Below the pieces are notes generated by a model. It did not search any database. It saw only the letters and a list, made by a program, of their open reading frames with translations, and had not been told where the DNA came from. This document shows positions 49,658 to 56,905 of a DNA stretch of 57,789 nucleotides, piece after piece. The translations under genes were made by a program, and so were the position numbers. Every line of letters starts with the position of its first letter. Positions within the stretch are counted from its first letter, which is position 1. The stretch spans positions 1-57,789 of the forward strand of contig DASXMR010000130.1 of assembly GCA_036495525.1 (NCBI GenBank), read 5' to 3'. The stretch is from DASXMR01 sp036495525. GTDB lineage: Bacteria; Actinomycetota; Actinomycetes; Streptosporangiales; Streptosporangiaceae.

Positions 49658-50734
49658 ATGCTCCCGCCGTTCGGCTTGCACTCGGTTGTCTCGCAGTGGC
49701 AGTTCGCGCCGGTCGTCACCGTTTCGGTGGTGATCGCGGCGGGGCTCTACCTATGGGGCGTCGTGCGGGTCTCGCGCCGGCATCCGGCCCGGCCCTGGCC
49801 GGCCTGGCGGACCGGGATGTTCCTGGCCGGCCTGGCCGTCATCGTGATCAGCACGCAGAGCGGCATCGGCGCCTACGACGACGTGCTGTTCTGGGATCAC
49901 ATGATCCAGCACCTGCTGCTGATCATGCTCGCGCCAGCACTGCTGATCTTCGCCCAGCCGATCACCCTGCTGCTGCACGCGAGCCGCAACCCGCTGCACA
50001 CCTGGACCAAACGGGCCGTCCGCTCGCGCGTCGCCAGCTTCCTGACCTGGCCGTTGCTCGGCGCCCTCGCCTACACGGCCGCCGTCGCTGGCGCCCACCT
50101 GACCAGCCTGGCGAACGTGATCGAGGACAACCAGACGCTGCACGACACCGAGCACATCGCCTTCCTCGTGATCGGCTACCTGTTCTTCCTGCCGCTGCTC
50201 GGCCGGGAGCCGATCCGATGGCGGCTGTCCTACCCGATGCGGTTCTTCATCCTGATCCTGCTGATGCCGGTCGACACCTTCACCGGGCTGGTCCTCGGCT
50301 ACGGAAACGCGGGCACCCCAGGAGTCCCGGCAGGACCCCGCCCCGCCTGGGCACCGGCCCCGGTGCAGGACCTGCACGCCGGCGGGGCAGTCATGTGGAT
50401 CGGCGGGGACGCCGTCATGTTCGGCTTCATGATGCTGGTGTTCCTCATGTGGAGCATGGACGAGCGGGCCGATCGCGTTGGCCACGGCTGGCTGGAGACC
50501 GCGCGGCGGACCAGCATGGCAAGCCTCGTCAGCTCGCACCACGCGGCGTCGCATGGCACCTCCGAGCCCGGCGCTGGCGATGGGGGCACGCCAGGCCAGC
50601 AGCCAGGGACGCAGCCAGCCGGCGCCGCCGCGACTGACTGGCACGGCCGCGGCGGGATCGACGACGACGAGCACCTTGCCGCCTACAACGCGTTCCTGGC
50701 CAGGCTGAACGACGCCGAGACGCGCCGCCAGTAG
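49658..50734 (+). CDS. Cytochrome c oxidase assembly factor CtaG-like (caa3_CtaG) membrane protein
   Basis: A 358-residue polytopic protein with about seven membrane segments. Family features are YDDVLFWDHMIQHLLLIMLAPALLIFA, TWPLLGALAYTAAVAGAHLTSL, TLHDTEHIAFLVIGYLFFLPLLGREPI and VQDLHAGGAVMWIGGDAVMFG, with conserved His residues likely to bind metal. CtaG_2 proteins assist copper insertion into caa3-type oxidases. A soluble His/Gly/Gln-rich tail of about 70 residues follows. GGAGGAGG precedes ATG 49658. No oxidase subunit genes are adjacent. Confidence 0.9.
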   Translation: MLPPFGLHSVVSQWQFAPVVTVSVVIAAGLYLWGVVRVSRRHPARPWPAWRTGMFLAGLAVIVISTQSGIGAYDDVLFWDHMIQHLLLIMLAPALLIFAQPITLLLHASRNPLHTWTKRAVRSRVASFLTWPLLGALAYTAAVAGAHLTSLANVIEDNQTLHDTEHIAFLVIGYLFFLPLLGREPIRWRLSYPMRFFILILLMPVDTFTGLVLGYGNAGTPGVPAGPRPAWAPAPVQDLHAGGAVMWIGGDAVMFGFMMLVFLMWSMDERADRVGHGWLETARRTSMASLVSSHHAASHGTSEPGAGDGGTPGQQPGTQPAGAAATDWHGRGGIDDDEHLAAYNAFLARLNDAETRRQ

Positions 50735-50821
50735 CCGCAGGCGCAGGTACGGGTGGCCCGGCCGGGAGGGCGGGACCAGCAGCGCACGACCGCGTTCTGC
50801 ATTGATTCTGAGCTTGCCGTG

Positions 50822-50915
50822 AACCCGCGCGTCCGCCGGTGCGTATCAGGAGAAGCGGTGCGTGCGGGTTGCGGAGCCGGTCCGAGCCTGGCCGGCATAG
50901 CCCGCCCGCACGCAT
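50822..50915. ncRNA. Candidate structured RNA with mutually exclusive stems
   Basis: Stem I pairs AACCCGCGCG (50822-50831) with CGTGCGGGTT (50861-50870), one G-U pair, extended inward by CCGC (50833-50836) with GCGG (50855-50858). Stem II pairs GTGCGTGCGGG (50858-50868) with CCCGCACGCAT (50905-50915) and encloses GCCGG/CCGGC (50876-50880 / 50892-50896). Both use the same middle strand, so only one can form. This is how attenuators and riboswitches are built, but I recognise no known class, and transcription through the region is not shown. Confidence 0.4.
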
Positions 50916-50955
50916 CGTGGAGATACGTGCCCGGCCTGGCAGGTGCCCGCCGGGC

Positions 50956-50991
50956 CGTGCCGAGGGATACGTGGCCCCGTCCCTCGGCACG
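50956..50991. terminator. Strong hairpin, possible terminator
   Basis: CGTGCCGAGGGA (50956-50967) and TCCCTCGGCACG (50980-50991) form a perfect 12-bp stem around a 12-base loop; flanking GGGC/GCCC bases could lengthen it with a bulge. It lies 40 bases after the competing stems and 150 bases before the ATPase gene. Confidence 0.6.
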
Positions 50992-51143
50992 GGCCCGCAG
51001 GTCGCCTGCTGGCCGGGCACGTCTGGCTAGCAGCCAGGACCGGCACCTCCAGGTGGGACGATCCGGGCTGATCGCGACACGCCGATGCTGCTTTCTACCG
51101 GAATCTAGCTCGCCTGCTAGATCGGGTCATAGGCTGCTATGGC

Positions 51144-52325
51144 GTGGATCCGGTTCGAAATCCTTACGCCCCCGGCGCCGGGCAGCGGCCGCCCGAGCTG
51201 GCCGGCCGCGACCGTGAGCTCCGGCAGTTCGAGGTGGTACTCGAACGGGTCGCGCGCGGCCGTCCGGAACGCAGCATGGTGCTGACTGGACTGCGCGGGG
51301 TCGGCAAGACCGTGCTGCTGAACGCGTTCCGGTCGATGGCGATGCAGCGCCTGTGGGGCACCGGCAAGATCGAGGCGCGCCCGGATCAGTCGCTCCGCAG
51401 GCCGGTGGCCGGCGCGCTGCACATGGCGGTCCGTGAGCTCGCGCCGCGGCACCGGGCGCCCGACCGGATCGATCATTTCCTCGGCGTGCTCAAGTCGTTC
51501 GCCGCTCGGCAGCCGGGCGCGCCAAAGGGATCGCTGGCCACCCAGCTGGGCATCGACGTGCCGGCGGTACGCGGCCGGGCAGACTCGGGTGACCTGGAAA
51601 TCGACCTGACCGAGCTGCTCACCGACGCCGCCTCGGTCGCTGCCGACCTCAGCGTCGGCATAGCGCTGTTCGTCGACGAGATGCAGGACGTGCCGGCGCC
51701 GGACATCTCCGCGCTGTGCGCGGCCTGCCACGAGTTGTCCCAGAACGGCGGCCCGCTGATCGTGGTCGGCGCAGGGCTGCCGCACCTGCCGTCGGTGCTG
51801 TCGGCGAGCAAGAGCTACTCCGAGCGGCTGTTCCGGTACGTGCAGATCGACCGGCTTGACCGGGAAGCCGCTGACGTCGCGCTGCTCGCGCCGGCTCGCC
51901 GGGAGGGCGCCGACTTCGAGCGCGCTGCGCTGGATGCGCTCTACACGGCCGCCGACGGATACCCGTATTTCGTCCAGGCCTACGGCAAGGTGACCTGGGA
52001 CGTCGCGACCGCGAGCCCGGTGACGGCCGCCGACGTGCGGGTCGCGTGCCCGGTGGCGGCGACCGAGCTCGCCGTCGGCTTCTTCGGCAGCAGGTATGAG
52101 CGTGCCACGCCGTCAGAGCGGGAGTACATGCGCGCGATGGCCCTGCTCGGCGACGATCCGGTGCCGACCGCGCAGGTCGCGGACGAGCTGGGCCGCAAGC
52201 CCTCCAGCGTGTCCCCGGCCAGGGACGCGCTGATCAAGAAGGGGCTGATCTACAGCTCCGAGCGCGGTCTGATCGCGTTCACGGTGCCGCATTTCGGCCG
52301 GTTCCTGCGTACCCAGCCCGCCTGA
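51144..52325 (+). CDS. P-loop ATPase with C-terminal winged helix (AAA/STAND-like)
   Basis: A 393-residue protein. It starts with RNPYAPGAGQRPPELAGRDREL, a lead-in common to archaeal-type and ORC1-like AAA ATPases. It has Walker A in VLTGLRGVGKTVLLN, Walker B in ALFVDEMQDVP and a sensor-like PLIVVGAGLPHLP. A helical lid leads to a C-terminal winged-helix (about 325-390: TAQVADELGRKPSSVSPARDALIKKGLIYS). Such proteins act as DNA-binding or signalling ATPases; relatives are called ATP-binding protein only. It stands alone, with no toxin, transposase or effector next to it. The GTG start appears leaderless. Confidence 0.88.
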   Translation: MDPVRNPYAPGAGQRPPELAGRDRELRQFEVVLERVARGRPERSMVLTGLRGVGKTVLLNAFRSMAMQRLWGTGKIEARPDQSLRRPVAGALHMAVRELAPRHRAPDRIDHFLGVLKSFAARQPGAPKGSLATQLGIDVPAVRGRADSGDLEIDLTELLTDAASVAADLSVGIALFVDEMQDVPAPDISALCAACHELSQNGGPLIVVGAGLPHLPSVLSASKSYSERLFRYVQIDRLDREAADVALLAPARREGADFERAALDALYTAADGYPYFVQAYGKVTWDVATASPVTAADVRVACPVAATELAVGFFGSRYERATPSEREYMRAMALLGDDPVPTAQVADELGRKPSSVSPARDALIKKGLIYSSERGLIAFTVPHFGRFLRTQPA

Positions 52326-52418
52326 GCCAGCCTCGGCCTGCCCTGCTGCCCCGGCCTCTGCACGAATCTTGGGCTATCTGTGCGCAGAGCTAGATAACCC
52401 TAGAGAACGGCATATCGA

Positions 52419-54470
52419 TTATCGGCGCCGCGACCTGGCCGGAGTAAACCACGGCGTCTGGCGCGGTGCCGGCCTGGCGGACCGGGGCTCGGCCTTGGCG
52501 CCGGGCTCCTCGGCCTCAGGCTCCTCGGGCACGGCCGCGGCGCGGGGCTCGGCCGGTGCCGCGTGCACAACGGCAGGCACAAGCTCAGCGGAAGGCGACG
52601 GCTTCGCCGCCGGCCCAGGCTCAGCAGCGGACGCCGAGTCAGCAGCAACTTCGGACGGCGCAGGAGAGGACGCCAGCTCAGAAGACGGCTCGGGCTCAGC
52701 AGACGGCACTAGCTCGGGAGCGGACTCGGTCTCAGCGGACAGCCTGGGCACGGCGGACGAGGCTGGCTCGGGAGAGGACTCTGGCTCAGCGGACGAATCG
52801 GCCCCACCGGACGGCACCGGCTCGGCAGCGGACTCCGGCTCAGCGGACAACTCGGGCACAGCGGTCGGCGGAGACTCAGGGGCAGACTCGGGCTCAGCGG
52901 ACGGCTCGGGTTCGCCAGACGCCGCCGCAGGAGAGGAGTCGGGCTCGCCAGGCGGCTCGGGCACAGCAGACGACACCGGCTCAGCAGACGGCGCTGGTTC
53001 TGGAGACGGCGCTGGTTCTGGAGACGGCGCTGGCGGTGGCTCAGGAAACGACGCAGGCTCTGGCGAGGGAGTGCGGGTTCGTCGCCGACTGCGCACGAAC
53101 CAGCCCGGCTTGCCGGACGGTATCGCGGCCGGCTCGGGTACGGGCCGGGCAACCTGCGGGCGTTCTTCCGTCAGGCGGCTGTCGCTCTCAACGGCCAGAT
53201 CCGCACCGGAGTCCGCAGCGCTGCTGACCTCATCGCCCTGGCCCGCGATGTCCTGACCAGCCGGCCGACCTCGCTCATCCGGCGTCACGGTCTGGGTCCG
53301 GTCAGCCGGCCCGGCCAGGTCGGCCATCGCCTCTTCCTTGCTGACCGGTTCCGTGCTCACTGGTGCTTCCGTGCTGACCGGTTCTTCGTTGCTGACCGGT
53401 GCTTCCTTGCTGGACGGCTCCGTGCGATCAGGCGGGTCCGACAAGCTCACCAGGGCCGCTGGCGCGGCCGCGCGCCCCAGGTCAGGCTGGGTTGGCGCCT
53501 CGGCATCGGTATCCGGCCTGGTCACGGTCACCACGACTGGCGCTGCTACGGCCGGGCCGGCCAGCGCCAGTGCCGGAGCGGCCGGTCGTGGTGCGGCAGA
53601 GTGCCGCCGGCGCAGCCAGGCGCGGCGGGCAGGAGCCTCCGGCCACGGCAGTACCGCGGCAGTAACCGAATCGACCAGCGCGGCCAGCACCACCGGCCGC
53701 CGCGGCCGCAGGTAGACGGCGAAGACAAGCTCGGCGTCCCGTCCGCCGCAGTGACTGGGATAGACCACGTACCGCCAGCACAGCTCGCGCCAGGTGTCGG
53801 CCGGCTCGTCGGCGGTAATCAGCCTGGCGTGCTTGCGCCACTGGGCGCTCTTGCGCAGGGCCAGCATGGTCCGCTCGACGGGCAGCACGCGCATCTCGCA
53901 GGGCTCGGAATAACCGAGCCTGATCAGCCCGACGCTCAGCTCAGGCGAGAGTGCGGCGAGCACGGCGAGTTCGGCGACGAAGATCCCCAGGGTCGTCAGC
54001 GAGGAAGCGGTTCCCGGGCCCGGTCGCTGCACCGGGCCGAGTCCGACGGTGGCCAGGGCGGCTGCGGCGAGCAGCACCGACCTGATGAGCGTGCGCAGGC
54101 TCACTGGCGCCGCGCTGAACTCGCCGAAGCAGCCGCAGCCCACGTCCGGGCGGGTGCTGCGCAGCTCGATCAGCGCGCAGGCGGCCAGCAGGAAGAGCAG
54201 TCCGGTGGCCAGCCGGAATGAGTTCGCCACGACACCGCGGCCCGTCGCGCCGGCGGTGACCACCAGGCTGGCGGCGAGGCCAGCCTCGATGACGCACAGC
54301 AGCACCGCCAGCGGTCGTCGCAACCTGGCCGGGTAGAGCACTTCCGGCCCGTCCGCCCTACGGGCCCGGCTGGGCTGCAGCGCCGGCACGACCTTGGCCA
54401 CTGAAGCGCCAAGCAGCATCAGCGCGAGAACGGGGATCTGCGCCTCTCGGATCGCGGTGATCAGCGCCAT
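52419..54470 (-). CDS. MauE-like redox-associated membrane protein with very long disordered tail
   Basis: A 683-residue protein. The first 190 residues form a MauE/DoxX-like four-to-five-segment membrane domain with the redox-type motif VGCGCFGEF. A soluble region (about 195-290) follows with MRVLPVERTMLALRKSAQWRKHARLI and WRYVVYPSHCGGRDAELVFAVYLRPRRPVVL. The remaining nearly 400 residues are low-complexity Pro/Glu/Ser/Ala, including VSTEAPVSTE and many SAEPES-like units, ending in a basic tail. MauE proteins help form or isomerise disulfides in partner proteins. It starts two bases after the Cys-rich gene's stop, so they are coupled. The downstream 200 bases have no clear terminator. Confidence 0.82.
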   Translation of the reverse strand: MALITAIREAQIPVLALMLLGASVAKVVPALQPSRARRADGPEVLYPARLRRPLAVLLCVIEAGLAASLVVTAGATGRGVVANSFRLATGLLFLLAACALIELRSTRPDVGCGCFGEFSAAPVSLRTLIRSVLLAAAALATVGLGPVQRPGPGTASSLTTLGIFVAELAVLAALSPELSVGLIRLGYSEPCEMRVLPVERTMLALRKSAQWRKHARLITADEPADTWRELCWRYVVYPSHCGGRDAELVFAVYLRPRRPVVLAALVDSVTAAVLPWPEAPARRAWLRRRHSAAPRPAAPALALAGPAVAAPVVVTVTRPDTDAEAPTQPDLGRAAAPAALVSLSDPPDRTEPSSKEAPVSNEEPVSTEAPVSTEPVSKEEAMADLAGPADRTQTVTPDERGRPAGQDIAGQGDEVSSAADSGADLAVESDSRLTEERPQVARPVPEPAAIPSGKPGWFVRSRRRTRTPSPEPASFPEPPPAPSPEPAPSPEPAPSAEPVSSAVPEPPGEPDSSPAAASGEPEPSAEPESAPESPPTAVPELSAEPESAAEPVPSGGADSSAEPESSPEPASSAVPRLSAETESAPELVPSAEPEPSSELASSPAPSEVAADSASAAEPGPAAKPSPSAELVPAVVHAAPAEPRAAAVPEEPEAEEPGAKAEPRSARPAPRQTPWFTPARSRRR
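52570..53070 (-). repeat. Degenerate hexamer-type coding repeats (Ser-Ala-Glu-Pro units)
   Basis: About 500 bp coding for repeated SAEPES / SPEPAP / SAVPEL-like units at the end of the MauE-like gene. The DNA shows a recurring ggctcagcggac-type 12-18-base unit with substitutions. It is likely to vary in length between strains. Confidence 0.75.
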
Positions 54471-54472
54471 CG

Positions 54473-55615
54473 TCAGCGGCTTACCGTGATCGTGGCGTTG
54501 AAGCAGCCGCGTTCCAGCTCGCCGCCGAGGGCGACGAAACTAGCCAGGGTCAGGTCGGCTACCCGGCCACGTCGCGAGGTCCCGCAGGTCACGCACCGGT
54601 CGTTGAACAGGCGGCCGATAGCCGCGCAGCCAGTCACCGGCAGCGCACAGGAACTTCCGCTGCACTCGTTGCGAACCTGCAGCACGCTGCCGATCGCCAG
54701 GTAAGGGAGCCGCGCGTAGCCGCGGGCGGTCAGGCCTGCGGCCTCCTCGGCACAACCGGCCGACGGGTCGATCGCCGGATAGCACACCCCGAGCACTCCG
54801 GGTGGCGCGCCTGACGGCTCGTGCCAGGTCGCTGAGCCGCTGATCTCGCCGGATGTCCGGGCCGACGCAGGCGGCGGCGCCGGGACCTGGTCAAACCGGT
54901 AGGCCGGCTGGGATGTGGCGGGGACCAGGCCCTCCAGCGCGCGGCCGCGGCGCAGCCCGATCACGTCGATCAGGAAGCCGGGCTCCAGCTTGGGAAACCT
55001 GACCTGGATCCGGCCAGCTGCCTGGCGCGGGATCACGACGTGCTGCGGGCTCCTGGTGCTGCCCTCGTCCACGAGCAGCTCGCCACGGCCGTTCTCCACG
55101 ATCACGCCGGTCACCCGGCCGATGTTTGCCCAGATGCGGTCGGCGACCGCGCGCCGGCCGGGCAGCAGCCGCAGCACTGCGTGATCGCCTGGCTCGACAG
55201 CGGCAGGCTCAAGTAAGCCGCCGCGCCAGGCAGTCGCCGTCGCGGTCAGGGTGAAACGCCGCTCCCCGCCAGCCGCGTCGCCAATGCACACGACTTGCGG
55301 GCTGACGTCGAGAACGGTACCGGTTACCACGTGCGGCAGCTGATCGCTATGCGGGAACCCCGCGCCTGAAAGCTGCCCGGGTCCGGCACCAGCTGGCCCG
55401 GCCGGATCGCCGTCCTTGGCGTCCGCCGCCCCGGTGACTTCCGCCTGCAGCAGGGCCACGCGGCCGTCGGGTGGCATGGCGCCGCGCGGCCCGTCGCTGC
55501 GGCGGCTCACCGCGGCCCTGAGCAGCCGTCGCCGCACTATCCGGGCCGCTCGGTCCGCGCTCGCCGCGCCCAGGCAGCGATCGCAGCAAGGCTGGTCCGG
55601 GCCACCGTCCGGCAT
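54473..55615 (-). CDS. Cys-rich protein with RlpA-like double-psi-barrel-like C-terminus
   Basis: A 380-residue protein I cannot assign to a named family. It has an N-terminal CCDRC mini-motif, a basic region, a beta-rich middle (about 95-225: VVTGTVLDVSPQVVCIGD, RVTGVIVENGRGELLVDEGS, FLIDVIGLRRGRALEGL), and a C-terminal part (about 290-378) that follows the double-psi beta-barrel pattern of RlpA/expansin-like proteins: ARLPYLAIGSVLQVRNEC, then RVADLTLASFVALGGELERG. I count 12 Cys, five of them within about 30 residues (ECSGSSC to CVTC). No signal peptide is seen with the ATG at 55615, so its location is unclear. It is coupled to the MauE-like gene, with a two-base gap. Confidence 0.72.
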   Translation of the reverse strand: MPDGGPDQPCCDRCLGAASADRAARIVRRRLLRAAVSRRSDGPRGAMPPDGRVALLQAEVTGAADAKDGDPAGPAGAGPGQLSGAGFPHSDQLPHVVTGTVLDVSPQVVCIGDAAGGERRFTLTATATAWRGGLLEPAAVEPGDHAVLRLLPGRRAVADRIWANIGRVTGVIVENGRGELLVDEGSTRSPQHVVIPRQAAGRIQVRFPKLEPGFLIDVIGLRRGRALEGLVPATSQPAYRFDQVPAPPPASARTSGEISGSATWHEPSGAPPGVLGVCYPAIDPSAGCAEEAAGLTARGYARLPYLAIGSVLQVRNECSGSSCALPVTGCAAIGRLFNDRCVTCGTSRRGRVADLTLASFVALGGELERGCFNATITVSR

Positions 55616-55820
55616 TCGGCTCTCCTTCCGGCAACGACGCCAGCCTCTTGACCGTGCGATTGCGCGTCAAGCGGTTCGGTGAGCTTTCTGGCAGGCAGAC
55701 CACCCAAATGGCGGCATAAGTCAGCCGGCGGTGTCACGCGCGTCACAGCGACCGTGTGCGACCCGGAACGCTACATTACGTACGGTAGTCATACGCGTGA
55801 GATGCGTAGTCAGAATTGGG

Positions 55821-55826
55821 TACCGT
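55821..55826 (+). promoter_or_regulatory. Possible -10 of a leaderless promoter for the second sigma factor
   Basis: TACCGT lies six bases before the GTG at 55833. The 80 bases before it are unusually AT-rich and contain related strings (TACGTACGGTAGTCATACG and GGTACCGTTACTACG), suggesting an operator or an autoregulated promoter. Confidence 0.4.
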
Positions 55827-55832
55827 TACTAC

Positions 55833-56702
55833 GTGAGCGGCGGGGGCGATCACTCGATGGCAGAGGGGTGCAAGGTCTCCCGCCGGCCAGGGCCACGGGA
55901 GGCCGCCGGAGACCAGGGTGGCGATTCGGCCGGCCAGCCAGGTGGGAGTTCTGCCCAGCCCGGCAGCACGGCCGGCGGGCCCGGCCAGCCGCCCGGCGGG
56001 GACGCCGGCCAGTCCGGCCGCGGCCCTGGCCAGGTTGCCGGCGCCGGTGAGATATTCCGCCACTCGGCCGAGGTACCCAGGGCGCGAAGCTCAGCGACGC
56101 AGGACGGAGGCACCCCGACGGCGATGCCCGGCCGGTCGTCCGGCCGCCGGCTTGGCGACGCCGGCCAGCTGGCCGCTAGCCAGCGGTCACCGGGTCAGCG
56201 GCCGCGGGGCACCGGCATCGACGACCCTGCCTTCCGCGAGTACGTCACGGCCCGCCGGCGCTCGCTGCTCCGCACCGCCTACCTGCTCACCGGGAACGTG
56301 GCGGATGCCGAGGACCTGGTGCAGTCCGCGCTGGCGAAAACCTACAGCGCCTGGGACCGGATCGAGGACATGGGCGCGCTGGACGGATACGTCCGGCGCG
56401 CGATCGTGAACACGCACATCTCCTGGTGGCGCGGGCGGCGGATGGAGGAGCTGCCGACCGACGAAATCCCGGACCAGGCAGTCGCGGACCATGCGGCGGG
56501 CAGTGATCTGCAGCACACCATGCGGCAGGCGGTCGACCGGCTGCCAGAGCGAATGCGGGCCGCAGTGCTGCTGCGCTACTACGAGGACATGACCGAGGCC
56601 GAGGTCGCAGAGGTGCTCGGGGTCAGCCTCGGCACGGTCAAGAGCACCGTCGCCAGGGCGGTAGCCAAGCTGCGCGTCGACGCCGAACTGCACTCCGAGT
56701 AG
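55833..56702 (+). CDS. SigE-family ECF sigma factor with disordered N-terminal extension
   Basis: A 289-residue protein. The last 165 residues are a SigE-family sigma factor: region 2 with RRRSLLRTAYLLTGNVADAEDLVQSALAKTYSAW and region 4 with AVDRLPERMRAAVLLRYYEDMTEAEVAEVLGVSLGTVKSTVARAVAKLR. About 120 residues before it are Gly/Pro/Gln/Ala-rich and unstructured, which is unusual for a family near 170 residues. The start is uncertain: GTG 55833 fits a leaderless transcript, ATG 55857 and ATG 56124 are in frame. If translation starts at 56124 most of the extension disappears. It stands alone, with no anti-sigma gene following. Confidence 0.87.
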   Translation: MSGGGDHSMAEGCKVSRRPGPREAAGDQGGDSAGQPGGSSAQPGSTAGGPGQPPGGDAGQSGRGPGQVAGAGEIFRHSAEVPRARSSATQDGGTPTAMPGRSSGRRLGDAGQLAASQRSPGQRPRGTGIDDPAFREYVTARRRSLLRTAYLLTGNVADAEDLVQSALAKTYSAWDRIEDMGALDGYVRRAIVNTHISWWRGRRMEELPTDEIPDQAVADHAAGSDLQHTMRQAVDRLPERMRAAVLLRYYEDMTEAEVAEVLGVSLGTVKSTVARAVAKLRVDAELHSE

Positions 56703-56905
56703 GCCGGCCGACTAGGCGCCTGCGGGCGCTGTGGCGAGGGCGGCAAACCGGCACGCGGTCTTACGTATGGCGTCGCCGCGTGGCACTATCCACCTCAGAG
56801 GATCATTCCGGCGCACCCCCTGCGGCCAGCCTGGCTCCCGCCAGGCGACCAGCCGCGGCAGCGGGACGACGCCGGCGGTGCCGTGAATTCTGCTGGAGGC
56901 TGGCC

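Larger units (their letters stand above)
50735..51143. other. Intergenic region rich in competing hairpins
   Basis: No gene of more than about 75 codons with family features. It contains three stable hairpins (50822-50870, 50858-50915, 50956-50991), the first two sharing bases 50858-50870 and so mutually exclusive. At its end TAGGCT (51130-51135) lies eight bases before the GTG start of the downstream ATPase. Confidence 0.6.

Noticed and set aside
53338..53460. Repeats of VSTE / LTGS type that might suggest a CRISPR-like or tandem-repeat array
   Set aside because: Units are short, degenerate and in frame with the disordered tail of the MauE-like protein; no spacers or cas genes exist in the window.
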